Counted from the first letter of the stretch, positions 7,818 through 16,651 are shown. The stretch is 64,000 bases of DNA from Palsa-504 sp050011155 (GCA_050011155.1 JBEKJP010000001.1:1-64000), one strand, 5' to 3'. Program-made: numbers and translations. Notes: generated from the letters alone by a model not told the origin.

Positions 7818-9056
7818 ATGAAACCGTTTCGCCCCGCCACGAGATGCCGCCCCGCCGCCGTGCTGACGGCGCTGGCCGGAAGCGCCGTGCTCGCGATCCT
7901 GGCGGCCGGGCCCGTCCCCGTGGCCCAAGCCGCGGTGCAGGCGCAGGCCCGGGTGCTGGTCCCGGGATCGCCCACCGGGCTGAGCGCGGTCGCGGGCGCT
8001 GGCCGGGTCACCCTTTCCTGGCTGGCTGCGACTTCCACCGGCCGGGCCGCGATCAGCGGATACGACGTCTACGAGGGCACCAGATCCGGCGGCGAGTCCG
8101 CGAGCTCGGTCAGCGGCCTGATCAGCGGCACCAGCTACACGGTGACCGGCCTGGCCAACGGCACCACCTATTACTTTACGGTCGACGCGGTCGACGCAAC
8201 CGGGCTGCACAGCGCGCCTTCGGCCGAGGCCTCGGCCACCCCGGTGGCACCGGTCACCGCGCCGGGAGCGCCCCGCGGGCTGACCGCGAGCGCGAGCGAC
8301 GCCCAGGTGACCCTGTCCTGGCAGGCGCCGTCCGCCGACGGCGGCGCGGCGATCACGAGCTACAACGTCTACCAGGGCGGCCGGAAGGCCACCACGGTCG
8401 GCGGTACCGGCGCGACCGTGAAGGGCCTGTCCAACGGCACGACGTACTCGTTCACGGTGACCGCGGTCAACAAGGCGGGGGAGGGGCCCGCGGCGGGCGC
8501 CGCTTCCGCCACCCCAACCGGCGCGTCGGCCTCCGCGTCCGCCTCCGCCTCCGCTTCTGCGTCCGGCTCGGCCACTTCCTCGGCCTCCGCCTCCGCGTCT
8601 TCCTCCGCGAATGCTTCCGCCTCGGGGTCCGCGTCCGCCGCGGCGACGAACCCGGCGGGCGGGACGGGCGCCAGCGGCACGCCCACCGGGACGGGCGCCA
8701 GCGGCGCGCCCACCGGGACGGCCGTGCTGACCTCGGAGACGAAGAAGGTGCCCAAGCCGGTCCTGTTCACCCTGGCCGCCCTGGTCCTCGCGGGCGTCGG
8801 CGGTGCCCTGACGCTGACCACGCGGCGGGTGCGCAAGAGCCGGCGCCAGAAGCGGCCGCCGGCCGCGCCTCCGGTAGACGTGCGCGCCGTGCCGGAACTC
8901 GGCCCGCCCAGCCCGGTGAGCGTCCACCCCTTCAGCGTGGAAAAGCACGAGCTCAGCGCGGAGAACCATGAGGTCTTCATGGAAGAGACGTACACGGTGC
9001 GCCTCGAGCCGTTGCCGGCTGAGATCATCACCATCTTCGAGGAGATCGGCGTATGA
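7818..9056 (+). CDS. Secreted, membrane-anchored protein with two fibronectin type III domains
   Basis: This 412-residue protein has a signal peptide at about residues 1-38 (basic start MKPFRPATRCRP, then a hydrophobic stretch ending AQA). Two FN3 domains lie at about 48-135 and 140-228, each with the TGLSAVAGAGRVTLSW or TASASDAQVTLSWQAP strand and the GTTYYFTV or GTTYSFTV strand. A long Ser/Ala linker follows (about 232-275), then a Gly/Thr-rich segment, one transmembrane helix near 312-332 and a basic stop. The roughly 80-residue cytoplasmic tail ends in acidic residues. The ATG at 7818 is chosen because it begins the signal peptide. The stop overlaps the next start by 4 bp, so the two proteins are probably made together. 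The ligand is unknown. Confidence 0.8.
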   Translation: MKPFRPATRCRPAAVLTALAGSAVLAILAAGPVPVAQAAVQAQARVLVPGSPTGLSAVAGAGRVTLSWLAATSTGRAAISGYDVYEGTRSGGESASSVSGLISGTSYTVTGLANGTTYYFTVDAVDATGLHSAPSAEASATPVAPVTAPGAPRGLTASASDAQVTLSWQAPSADGGAAITSYNVYQGGRKATTVGGTGATVKGLSNGTTYSFTVTAVNKAGEGPAAGAASATPTGASASASASASASASGSATSSASASASSSANASASGSASAAATNPAGGTGASGTPTGTGASGAPTGTAVLTSETKKVPKPVLFTLAALVLAGVGGALTLTTRRVRKSRRQKRPPAAPPVDVRAVPELGPPSPVSVHPFSVEKHELSAENHEVFMEETYTVRLEPLPAEIITIFEEIGV

Positions 9057-9892
9057 CGACGGCCGCGCCGGACGGCGTGCTCACCGCCGGCGACCTGCTC
9101 TTCGGCACCCAGGAAAAAGCACAGGAGGCGCTGACCAGGCACGTCATGGCCGACGGCCGCGCCTTCGCCCGGTCGCTGGCGCACCTGCCCCGGGTGACCA
9201 GGGAAGCCGCCGTCCGCGAGGCCGCCGTGGCCGCGGCCGGGCTGCTGAAGATCGACCTGATCGAGGTCCTGGTGTCCGGCTGGCGTGAGCAGCGCGACAT
9301 CTTCACCGCCGCCCGTCGTACCCTGGCCACGCCGGGCAGCAAGGAACTGGTCGGCCTGGCCCCGCACCGGATCAGCACCATGCAGCAGCCCGCGGTCGGC
9401 ATCTTGATCGACGGCAAGCGGGTGCACACCCTCCAGCTCGGGCTGTCGATCTTCTTCGAGGTCACGGGCCTGGTGGCCGGCATCAGCCACGGCCGTCTCG
9501 ACCGCGTCCACGCCGGCCGTGGCCACGTCGGCGTCGCCCTGACGATCCACGAGATCGAGGTCCTGACCAAGCGGTCGCACCTCGAACTGCCCGGCCAGGC
9601 GGGCCTCAGGCGGGGCTTCCGGCTCCTGCCGGCCAGCCACTACCCGGACCAGCCGGTCGAGCACTCGTCCGGGGCCGGCCCGGGCGGTCAGTTCCCCAGC
9701 GTGAACCTGACCGACGGCTACCAGCCCGCCGCCGCGCCGGCCGGGGCCGGGAACCCGGCCGCCCCGGCTAGCGTGCCCACAGCCGCCGAGCATCCCAGCG
9801 CCCCGGCCGCCCTCGATCACGACTCCGCGGCCTGGTGGGAGAAGACCCAGCCGGCCCCGGCCCGCTTCGCTCCTCCGGACGACCCGCGGTAG
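9053..9892 (+). CDS. Conserved-looking protein of unknown function, partner of the FN3 membrane protein
   Basis: This 279-residue protein is translationally coupled (ATGA overlap) to the FN3 gene. I do not recognise the family. Residues 1-100 look helical (KAQEALTRHVMADGRAFARSLAHL). Residues 110-190 look like a beta-rich domain with a hydrophobic core (QLGLSIFFEVTGLVAGIS) and many Val/Ile strands. From about 215 to the end it is a disordered Pro/Ala/Gly-rich tail ending in WWEKTQPAPARF. There is no signal peptide or transmembrane helix, so it is probably cytosolic and could bind the cytoplasmic tail of its partner. No catalytic motif is evident. Confidence 0.7.
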   Translation: MTTAAPDGVLTAGDLLFGTQEKAQEALTRHVMADGRAFARSLAHLPRVTREAAVREAAVAAAGLLKIDLIEVLVSGWREQRDIFTAARRTLATPGSKELVGLAPHRISTMQQPAVGILIDGKRVHTLQLGLSIFFEVTGLVAGISHGRLDRVHAGRGHVGVALTIHEIEVLTKRSHLELPGQAGLRRGFRLLPASHYPDQPVEHSSGAGPGGQFPSVNLTDGYQPAAAPAGAGNPAAPASVPTAAEHPSAPAALDHDSAAWWEKTQPAPARFAPPDDPR

Positions 9893-10019
9893 CCACCGAT
9901 CCGCGGTGGATATCGAGCGCATACGGCGAGCCTGCTTGCCGGCTCCCGGTCAAGGCCCTAGAGTCCAAAACCAGGTTCCGTGGGCATCGTCCCGGCCATA
10001 GCACGGGAGGTTCGCACTG

Positions 10020-10913
10020 GTGGCAGCGATACGTTTGTCTGAGCCCCAGGCAGGAGAACTTGGTCCTACCGGCAGGCCCTATTCGGCATTCCCCGATCCC
10101 GCGCCGCTCGTGGAACACGGTCCCGCGCGTGTCGTCGCGATCTGCAACCAGAAGGGCGGCGTCGGCAAGACGACGACCACGATCAACCTCGGCGCTGCCC
10201 TCGCCGAGCAAGGCCGCCGGGTGCTCCTGGTGGACTTCGACCCGCAGGGAGCGCTCTCCGTCGGCCTGGGCATCCAGCCGCACGACATCGACAGCACGGT
10301 CTACAACCTGCTGATGGAGCGCGACGTCACCCCGCAGGACGTGCTGTACAAGACCACCGTCGAAGACATGGACCTGCTGCCGAGCAACATCGACCTGTCC
10401 GGCGCCGAGGTCCAGCTGGTTCACGAGGTGGGGCGCGAGTACGTGCTGGGCGGGGTGCTGAAGCCCCTGCTGCCGGACTACGACATCGTCCTGATCGACT
10501 GCCAGCCCTCCCTGGGCCTGCTGACGATCAACGCGCTCGCCTGTGCCGACGGGGTGCTGATCCCGCTGGAGTGCGAGTACTTCGCCATGCGCGGGGTGGC
10601 GCTGCTGATGGAGACCATCGACAAGGTCTCCGCCCGGCTGAACACGAGGCTAACTATCGATGGCCTGCTGGCGACCATGTACGACTCGCGCACGCTGCAC
10701 ACCCGCGAGGTGCTGGCCAGCATGGTTAATGGCTTCGGCGACCAGGTATTTCATACCGTAATCAACCGCACGGTGAGGTTCCCGGACGCTACGGTGGCCG
10801 GAGAACCTATTACCAGCTTCGACCCGGGATCAATGGGGGCTCATTTTTACCGGGAGCTGGCCAAGGAGGTACTAGAGCGGTGGCGGTTGGCAGGGGAAGA
10901 TCACGGAGGGTAA
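10020..10913 (+). CDS. ParA/Soj-family partition ATPase
   Basis: A 297-residue P-loop ATPase of the ParA/MinD type. The deviant Walker A motif CNQKGGVGKTTTT lies at about residues 42-54, with the signature Lys. Walker A' is VDFDPQGALSVGLG, and the Walker B-like segment is IVLIDCQPSLGLLT. A 35-40-residue N-terminal extension precedes the core. No ParB gene follows; instead it heads the scpA-scpB block, an arrangement conserved in actinobacteria, where this ParA-like protein is distinct from the oriC-linked ParA. The start is the GTG at 10020; no strong Shine-Dalgarno is visible, so a later start is possible. Its 3' end overlaps the next gene by 34 bp. Confidence 0.9.
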   Translation: MAAIRLSEPQAGELGPTGRPYSAFPDPAPLVEHGPARVVAICNQKGGVGKTTTTINLGAALAEQGRRVLLVDFDPQGALSVGLGIQPHDIDSTVYNLLMERDVTPQDVLYKTTVEDMDLLPSNIDLSGAEVQLVHEVGREYVLGGVLKPLLPDYDIVLIDCQPSLGLLTINALACADGVLIPLECEYFAMRGVALLMETIDKVSARLNTRLTIDGLLATMYDSRTLHTREVLASMVNGFGDQVFHTVINRTVRFPDATVAGEPITSFDPGSMGAHFYRELAKEVLERWRLAGEDHGG

Positions 10914-11260
10914 GCCTGCCTGGAGTCGCTGAACTCCTGCGCCCAGCCACCCCCGGTCCGGATGATGGAGATCAGCGCCGGGCCAGCGGGCGGGAGCGGC
11001 ACACCCAGAAGATCACCGTCTACCTGTCCGCCGAGGAACTACTTGACCTGGAACGTGCCCGCCTGGCGCTGCTGCGCTACGGCGCTGCCGCCGACCGGGG
11101 CCGGATCGTCCGCGAGGCGATCGCCGTGCTGCTGGCCGATCTCGACGCCCGCGGCCAGGAAAGCCTGCTGGCCCGCCGTATCGTCCGCAGCAGCGGCGAG
11201 GAGGTCACCATCGGCCAGGATCAGGAGCAGGTCACGGGATCGAGTAAGTCCGTGGGGTAG
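10880..11260 (+). CDS. Small ribbon-helix-helix-like protein between parA and scpA
   Basis: This 126-residue protein starts at a GTG inside the end of parA. AAGGAGG at 10863-10868 lies within the parA frame, which supports real coupling. The central part HTQKITVYLSAEELLDLERARLALL has the beta strand and helix of a ribbon-helix-helix (CopG/Arc-like) protein, and GRIVREAIAVLLADLDARG gives the second helix. The N-terminal 40 residues are basic and Pro-rich. In this location it could be a DNA-binding partner of the ParA-like ATPase, standing in for ParB. That role is inferred from context only. Confidence 0.75.
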   Translation: MAVGRGRSRRVSLPGVAELLRPATPGPDDGDQRRASGRERHTQKITVYLSAEELLDLERARLALLRYGAAADRGRIVREAIAVLLADLDARGQESLLARRIVRSSGEEVTIGQDQEQVTGSSKSVG

Positions 11261-11278
11261 CCGGGACCGGCTACCTTC

Positions 11279-12100
11279 ATGACCGTGATTGATGACCCCG
11301 AGGGCGCGGCCAGGACCAGTGCCTTCCAGGTGCACCTGGACGTGTTCGAGGGACCGTTCGACCTGCTGCTCGCGCTGATCTCCAAGCACAAGCTCGACAT
11401 CACCGAGGTCGCCCTCTCCCAGGTCACCGACGAGTTCATCGCTTACATCTCGGAACGCTCCGACGGCTGGGACCTGGATCAGGTCAGTTACTTCCTGCTC
11501 GTCGCGGCCACCCTGCTCGACCTGAAGGCGGCCCGCCTGCTGCCCTCGGGCGAGGTGGAGGACGAAGAGGACCTAGCCCTGCTCGAGGCCAGGGACCTGC
11601 TCTTCGCCCGGCTGCTGCAGTACCGGGCGTACAAGGAGGTGGCGGCGGTCTTCGCCGCCCGGATGACCGCCGCGGCCCGCCGCTTCCCGCGCCGGGTCCC
11701 GCTCGAGCCCCGGTTCGCCGGGCTGCTTCCCGAGGTCCTGCTCGGCCTGGGCCCGGCCGAGTTCGCCCGGCTCGCGCAGCTCGCGCTGGCCCCCAAGCCG
11801 CCGCCCAAGGTGGACACCGAGCACATCCACTCTCCGCTCATCAGCGTCCGGGAGCAGGCCCGGATCGTCGCCGCCCGGCTGCGCGAGCTCGGCCGGGCCA
11901 GCTTCCGCCAGCTGACCGCCGACGCCGCGGGCAGCTACGAGGTGGTGGCCTCGTTCCTGGCCCTGCTCGAGCTGTACCGGGAGGGAGCGGTCTCGTTCGA
12001 GCAGATGGCACCGCTCGGCGACCTCTACGTGACGTGGACGGGCCCGGACGACACTGATAGCGTCTTTCAGCTGACGGAAAGCGACGAAGATAATGAGTAG
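11279..12100 (+). CDS. scpA: Segregation and condensation protein A (kleisin)
   Basis: A kleisin subunit of the SMC-ScpAB condensin-like complex, 273 residues. The N-terminal domain that binds the SMC neck shows FQVHLDVFEGPFDLLLALI and HKLDITEVALSQVTDEF, classic ScpA sequences. The helical middle contains ATLLDLKAARLLPSG. The C-terminal winged helix that binds the SMC head ends ELYREGAVSFEQ. The ATG at 11279 follows the RHH gene after 18 bp. Its stop overlaps the scpB start by 8 bp, so the two partners are translationally coupled. Confidence 0.95.
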   Translation: MTVIDDPEGAARTSAFQVHLDVFEGPFDLLLALISKHKLDITEVALSQVTDEFIAYISERSDGWDLDQVSYFLLVAATLLDLKAARLLPSGEVEDEEDLALLEARDLLFARLLQYRAYKEVAAVFAARMTAAARRFPRRVPLEPRFAGLLPEVLLGLGPAEFARLAQLALAPKPPPKVDTEHIHSPLISVREQARIVAARLRELGRASFRQLTADAAGSYEVVASFLALLELYREGAVSFEQMAPLGDLYVTWTGPDDTDSVFQLTESDEDNE

Positions 12101-12671
12101 CGAAACCCCTGAAGTCCTCGTGAGCCCCGGGCTGCGCGCCAGCCTCGAGGCCATCTTGCTGGTGGCCGACGAACCGGTGCCGGTGGTGGTGCTGGCCCAG
12201 GTGCTCGAGCGCCCGCGCAGCGAGGTGGAAGCCGAACTGCGCGACCTGGCCGCGTCCTACGTGGCCGAGGGCCGTGGTTTCGACCTGCGCGAGATCGCCG
12301 GCGGCTGGCGGTTCTACACCCGTGAGGACTGCGCGCCGCTGGTCGAGCGCTTCGTCAGCGACGGGCAGGAGGTCCGGCTGACCCAGGCGGCGCTGGAGAC
12401 CCTGTCCGTGGTGGCCTACCGTCAGCCCGTCAGCCGCGCCCGGGTGTCGGCGGTGCGCGGCGTCAACTGCGACGGGGTGATGCGCACGCTGGTGCTGCGC
12501 GGCCTGACCGAGGAGGCGGGGACGGACTCCGATACCGGGGCCATCCTGTACCGGACCACCGGGTACTTCCTCGAGCGTCTGGGCCTGGCCAGCCTGGAGG
12601 ACCTGCCCGATCTGGCGCCGTTCCTGCCGGAGAACATTGAGGACATCGAGGATGAGAACGCCCGACCGTAG
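12093..12671 (+). CDS. scpB: Segregation and condensation protein B
   Basis: This protein has 192 residues and two winged-helix domains. It dimerises and binds the middle of ScpA in the SMC complex. Typical segments are LRASLEAILLVADEPVP at the N-terminus, GRGFDLREIAGGWRFYTR, the LTQAALETLSVVAYRQPVSR block and the VRGVNCDGVMRTLVLRGL helix. The acidic C-terminus is normal for the family. It overlaps scpA by 8 bp and the following pseudouridine synthase by about 20 bp, so the block is read as one operon. Confidence 0.95.
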   Translation: MSSETPEVLVSPGLRASLEAILLVADEPVPVVVLAQVLERPRSEVEAELRDLAASYVAEGRGFDLREIAGGWRFYTREDCAPLVERFVSDGQEVRLTQAALETLSVVAYRQPVSRARVSAVRGVNCDGVMRTLVLRGLTEEAGTDSDTGAILYRTTGYFLERLGLASLEDLPDLAPFLPENIEDIEDENARP

Positions 12672-13479
12672 CTTTCAGGCCGACAACGACGATGACGACG
12701 AGGAGGAGTTCGACGAGTACGAGGAAGGCGAACGGGATTCGCTGACCGACGTCCCGGGCGGAGTCCGGCTGCAGAAGGTCCTGGCGGAGGCCGGGGTCGG
12801 CAGTCGCAGGCACTGCGAGGAGCTCATCGGGGCGGGCCGGGTCGAGGTCGACGGTGAGACGGTCCGCCGGTTCGGCGCCCGCGTCGACCCGGACCACCAG
12901 GTGATCAGGGTGGACGGGAAGCGCATTCCGGCCAAGCCCGGCCTGGTCTACCTGGCCTTCAACAAGCCGCCCAAGGTGCTGACCGCGATGTCGGACTCGC
13001 GCGGCCGCAAGACCATTGCGGACTTCCTCGGCGAGCGGTCCGAGCGGCTGTTCCACATCGGCCGGCTGGATTACGACACCGAGGGCCTGATGCTGCTCAC
13101 CAACGACGGCGAGCTCGCGCACCGGCTGGCCCATCCCAGCTTCGAGGTGGCCAAGACCTACCTGGCCGAGGTGACCGGCGCGGTGCCGAAGGATCTCGGC
13201 CGCCGCCTGATGGCCGGCGTCGAGCTGGACGACGGTGAGGCCAGCGCCGACCGGTTCCGGATCGTCGACCGGTCCGGGAACCGCGTGCTGGTGGAGATCA
13301 CCCTGCATGAGGGGCGCAAGCACATCGTGCGGCGGATGCTGGCCGCGACCGGCCATCCGGTCAGCCGGCTGGTCCGCACCGACGTCGGCCCGATCAAGCT
13401 CGGTAACCTCAAGCCAGGCCACACCCGCGAGCTCAGCACCCCGGAAATCGGCGAGTTGTTCGCCGCGGTGGGCCTGTAA
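12652..13479 (+). CDS. rRNA pseudouridine synthase, RsuA/RluB family
   Basis: A 275-residue 23S (or 16S) rRNA uridine isomerase. After a very acidic N-terminal stretch (DNDDDDEEEFDEYEEGERD) comes an S4 RNA-binding domain (RLQKVLAEAGVGSRRHCEEL, about residues 40-100). The catalytic domain follows, with the catalytic Asp in GRLDYDTEGLMLLTNDG and the later motif EGRKHIVRRMLAA. The linkage scpA-scpB-rluB is conserved across Gram-positive bacteria. The ATG at 12652 is chosen; a TTG at 12637 with GGAG upstream is a possible alternative that would add five residues. Confidence 0.93.
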   Translation: MRTPDRSFQADNDDDDEEEFDEYEEGERDSLTDVPGGVRLQKVLAEAGVGSRRHCEELIGAGRVEVDGETVRRFGARVDPDHQVIRVDGKRIPAKPGLVYLAFNKPPKVLTAMSDSRGRKTIADFLGERSERLFHIGRLDYDTEGLMLLTNDGELAHRLAHPSFEVAKTYLAEVTGAVPKDLGRRLMAGVELDDGEASADRFRIVDRSGNRVLVEITLHEGRKHIVRRMLAATGHPVSRLVRTDVGPIKLGNLKPGHTRELSTPEIGELFAAVGL

Positions 13480-13489
13480 CCTATGGGCG

Positions 13490-13864
13490 ATGGGAGGGCT
13501 CTTGACAGTCAGGGCAGTGCGCGGCGCGGTGCAGGTCGACTCGGCCGACCGGGACGCGATACTCGAGGCGACGGCCGAACTGGTCACCGAGGTGATGTCC
13601 CGCAACGACCTCACCACCGACGACGTGATCAGCGTGCTGTTCACAAGCACCCCGGACCTGACCGCCGAGTTCCCCGCGCTGGCCGCGCGCAAGATCGGCT
13701 TCCATGACGTGCCGCTGATGTGCGCGGCGGAGATCGCCGTGCCCGGCGCCCTGCCGCGGGTGGTACGGCTGATGGCGCACATCGAGACGGACCGGCCGCG
13801 GTCCGCGATCCAGCACGTCTACCTGCGCGGTGCCACCGCCCTGCGGCTCGACATCGCCCAGTAG
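13490..13864 (+). CDS. aroH: Chorismate mutase, AroH type
   Basis: This small trimeric chorismate mutase converts chorismate to prephenate, the first step towards Tyr and Phe. The family block TVRAVRGAVQVDSADRD opens the protein, and the active-site region includes LFTSTPDLTAEFPA and the Arg in PRVVRLMAHIETD. The ending IQHVYLRGATALR matches B. subtilis AroH. Two starts compete. The ATG at 13490 has a TAACCT box exactly 7 nt before it, as other leaderless genes here do. The TTG at 13502 has a GGGAGGG box only 3 nt away but aligns best with the family N-terminus. Prephenate dehydrogenase follows 9 bp later, so the two steps are co-encoded. Confidence 0.9.
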   Translation: MGGLLTVRAVRGAVQVDSADRDAILEATAELVTEVMSRNDLTTDDVISVLFTSTPDLTAEFPALAARKIGFHDVPLMCAAEIAVPGALPRVVRLMAHIETDRPRSAIQHVYLRGATALRLDIAQ

Positions 13865-13873
13865 GGAGGCATC

Positions 13874-14950
13874 GTGCGGGTCGTCGTCCTCGGGACCGGG
13901 CTGATCGGGACGTCGGTGGCGCTCGCGCTGCGTGAGCGCGGAGCCGGCGTCTGGCTCGCCGACGCCGACCCGGAGGCGGCCCGGCTCGCCGCCCACCTGG
14001 GCGCGGGCGAACTGCTGCCGGATGCTCTGCTGCCCGGCGACGGCGCGCGGCTTGGCGCGGACGTGGCCGTGATCGCGGTGCCGCCGTCCGCGGTGGCGGA
14101 CACGCTGGCCGCCGCGCAGGACCGGGCCCTGGCCGCCTGCTACACCGACGTGGCCAGCGTGAAGCAGCTTCCGGTGGGGCAGGCCCGGGCCCGTGGCTGC
14201 GACATGACCAGCTACGTGCCGGGACATCCGATGGCCGGGCGGGAAAAGCACGGCCCGGCCGCGGCCCGCGCCGACCTGTTCCTCGGCCGGACCTGGGCGC
14301 TGTGCCCGGAGCCTGAAACCTCCGAGCAGGCCGTGGCGGCGGTCACGGCCCTGACCGCCGAGTGCGGCGCGGTGCCGCTGCGGATCGGCGCGGCCACGCA
14401 CGACCGCTGGGTGGCGCTGGTGTCGCACGCCCCGCACCTGGTGGCCGCGGCCATGGCCGCCCGGCTCGAGAACGCCCCGCCGCAGGCCCTCGACCTAGCC
14501 GGGCAGGGGCTGCGCGACGTGACCAGGATCGCCGCCGGTGACACCGGCCTGTGGACCCAGATCCTGGCCGCGAACGCCGGGCCGGTGGCCGAGGTGCTGG
14601 CCGCGGTGGCCGCCGACCTGGCCGAGGCGGCCCGGATGCTGACCGACCACGATCCCAAGTCGGTCGCTACCCTGCTCGACCTCGGGCAGGCCGGGGTGGC
14701 CAGGATCCCCGGCAAGCACGGCGGCGAGCCCCGCGAGTTCACCGTGGTCCAGGTGGTCATTCCCGACCAGCCCGGCGAGCTGACCCGGCTGTTCGACGCG
14801 GCCGGACGGGCCGGCGTGAACATCGAGGACGTCAGGATCGAGCACTCGCCCGGGCTGCCGGTCGGCGTCGCCGAACTGTCCGTCCGCCCCGCCGAGGCCA
14901 GCCCGCTGCTGGACGCGCTGGAAGCGGGCGGCTGGCCGGTCCGCCGCTAG
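13874..14950 (+). CDS. tyrA: Prephenate dehydrogenase with C-terminal ACT domain
   Basis: A 358-residue enzyme for oxidative decarboxylation of prephenate to 4-hydroxyphenylpyruvate, the tyrosine branch. The NAD(P)-binding loop VVLGTGLIGTSVALAL is at the start, and the substrate region holds SYVPGHPMAGREKHG, with the catalytic His block. A helical dimer domain follows. The C-terminal 75 residues (VVQVVIPDQPGELTRLFDAA) form an ACT domain, which suggests feedback by tyrosine or another amino acid. The start is the GTG with GGGAGG 7 nt upstream. The 3' end overlaps the convergent ABC permease gene by 4 bp. Confidence 0.93.
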   Translation: MRVVVLGTGLIGTSVALALRERGAGVWLADADPEAARLAAHLGAGELLPDALLPGDGARLGADVAVIAVPPSAVADTLAAAQDRALAACYTDVASVKQLPVGQARARGCDMTSYVPGHPMAGREKHGPAAARADLFLGRTWALCPEPETSEQAVAAVTALTAECGAVPLRIGAATHDRWVALVSHAPHLVAAAMAARLENAPPQALDLAGQGLRDVTRIAAGDTGLWTQILAANAGPVAEVLAAVAADLAEAARMLTDHDPKSVATLLDLGQAGVARIPGKHGGEPREFTVVQVVIPDQPGELTRLFDAAGRAGVNIEDVRIEHSPGLPVGVAELSVRPAEASPLLDALEAGGWPVRR

Positions 14951-15744
14951 CCCGCCCGGGCGTGCCGGGGCCGGTGCGGGTCCCACTTGAAGAAGCGCAC
15001 CGAGAGCAGCAGGCATCCCACCGCCCAGGCGGCCAGGACGGCCAGATCACGCCCGGACAGGCCGGCGCCCGGCTCGAGCGCCCGCGTCACCGCGTCGATC
15101 ATCGGCTGGGCCGGCAGGTAGCTCATCAGCGTGGTCAGCCAGTGCGGCAGGCCGGACAGGCCGCCGAAACCACCGGAGAAGATGATCAGCGGGATGTAGG
15201 TCAGCGCGAGCAGCTGGTTCACGCCCTGCGCGGACGGCAGCAGCGCGGTGACGGCCGTCCCGGCCGCGGCCAGCGCGAGGCCGCCCGCGGTGGCCGCGAT
15301 CAGCAGGCCGGCGATCCCGGCCGCGGTCAGGTGCAGGCCCGCCATGGCCACCCCGACCAGGACCAGGACCAGCGCGGCCGCATCGGCGATCAGCACGGCG
15401 GCCAGGATCCGCCCGGCGAAGTACCCCCAGGCCGGCAGCGGTGTCGCCCGCCACCGCCGCAGGATGCCGTCTTCCCTGGCCACTACCAGGCTGGCCGCGT
15501 GGGTCAGGTAGGCCACGCTCATCGCGCCGAGCACGACGAGCCCGGCCACCCGGGCCGCGAGCAGGTCCGCGGCGGCGCCCTGGCCGATGTGCTGGACCCG
15601 GCCCAGCTGCAGCGCGAGCAGCGCCCCGGGCAGGATCAGGCCGGCCATGAGCGTGCGCGGCGTACGCAGCAGCAGGGTCAGCTGGTAGCGCAGCTGGCTG
15701 CCGACGACCGGGACCAGCCCGGGCAGGCGGATGGTGTCATCCAT
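14947..15744 (-). CDS. ABC-2 type transporter permease
   Basis: A 265-residue integral membrane protein with about six hydrophobic helices, for example LMAGLILPGALLALQLG, LVVLGAMSVAYLTHAASLVVA and LALTYIPLIIFSGGFGGLSGLP. The pattern and the SGGF.GL turn match ABC-2 exporters of drugs, lipids or peptides. The ATG at 15744 is used, with GGAAGGA 10 nt upstream; it overlaps the ATPase stop by 8 bp. It is the last gene of a minus-strand operon (small membrane protein, ATPase, permease) whose likely regulator is the divergent two-component system. The substrate is unknown. Confidence 0.88.
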   Translation of the reverse strand: MDDTIRLPGLVPVVGSQLRYQLTLLLRTPRTLMAGLILPGALLALQLGRVQHIGQGAAADLLAARVAGLVVLGAMSVAYLTHAASLVVAREDGILRRWRATPLPAWGYFAGRILAAVLIADAAALVLVLVGVAMAGLHLTAAGIAGLLIAATAGGLALAAAGTAVTALLPSAQGVNQLLALTYIPLIIFSGGFGGLSGLPHWLTTLMSYLPAQPMIDAVTRALEPGAGLSGRDLAVLAAWAVGCLLLSVRFFKWDPHRPRHARAG

Positions 15745-16651
15745 AGTGCAGTGTTCCTTCCTCACTGGTGAGGGCCAGGTAGGCGTCCTCCAGGCTGGGC
15801 GGCCCGACCTCGAGACCGGTCAGGTCCACGAAGTTGTCCCTGGCCCAGCCGGTCAGCCGGGCCAGGTCGCCGGTCACGTCGGCGGACGGCAGTGTGAGCT
15901 GGCCATCGGTCACGTGCTTCGCGAGCTCGGCCGGCAGCTCCGGTGCTTCAGCGGGCAGCCGGTACCTGATCACCGGGGCCCCGCCCATCGCGCGCAGCTC
16001 GTCGGGGGTGGCGTCCGCCGCCACCCGCCCGTCGGCCAGCACGATGACCCGCCGCGCCAGGTGCTGGGCTTCGTCCAGGTAGTGGGTGGTGAGCAGGACC
16101 GTGGACCCGCCCGCGGTGAGGTTCTCGATAACCGCCCACAGCCGCCGCCTGGCCTCCGGGTCAAGGCCGGTGGTCGGCTCGTCCAGGAACAGCATCTCCG
16201 GCCGCCCGATGATGGCGATGCCCAGGTCCACTCGCCTGCGCTGGCCCCCGCTCAGCGCGCCGATCCTGGTCCTGGCGTCGTCCGCCAAGTCGATGGCATC
16301 GAGGACCTCCCCGACCCGTTGCGGGCTGGGGTAAAGGCCGCCGAATACGGTCAGCGCCTCGGTCACGGTGAGCTGCTCGTCCAGGCTGGTCGACTGCAGG
16401 ACCAGCCCGATCCTGGCCCGCCAGGCCCGCCCCGCGCGGCCCCCGGCCCGCGGGTCGGTGCCGAGCACCCGCACGGTGCCCGCGGTCGCCCCCTGGAAGC
16501 CCTCCAGGATCTCGATCGTGGTCGTCTTGCCCGCGCCGTTCGGCCCGAGCAGCGCGGTGACCTGGCCCGGGGCCGCGGTGAAGCTGACCCCGGCGACCGC
16601 GGTGAAGCCACCGAAGCGCTTGACCAGGCCGTCAACCTCGATGGCATTCAT
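15737..16651 (-). CDS. ABC transporter ATP-binding protein (ABC-2 exporter)
   Basis: The 304-residue ATPase partner of the permease. Walker A GPNGAGKTTTIEIL, Q-loop LQSTSLDEQLTV, signature LSGGQRRRVDLGIAI, Walker B MLFLDEPTTGLD and the switch His in LTTHYLDEAQHLA are all present. A C-terminal extension after about residue 215 is typical of DrrA/CcmA-type exporters. The ATG at 16651 is used, in a 4-bp ATGA overlap with the small membrane protein gene; a longer frame from 16699 would run through that gene. Residues past the ATPase core include a motif that probably docks the permease. Confidence 0.92.
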   Translation of the reverse strand: MNAIEVDGLVKRFGGFTAVAGVSFTAAPGQVTALLGPNGAGKTTTIEILEGFQGATAGTVRVLGTDPRAGGRAGRAWRARIGLVLQSTSLDEQLTVTEALTVFGGLYPSPQRVGEVLDAIDLADDARTRIGALSGGQRRRVDLGIAIIGRPEMLFLDEPTTGLDPEARRRLWAVIENLTAGGSTVLLTTHYLDEAQHLARRVIVLADGRVAADATPDELRAMGGAPVIRYRLPAEAPELPAELAKHVTDGQLTLPSADVTGDLARLTGWARDNFVDLTGLEVGPPSLEDAYLALTSEEGTLHYG

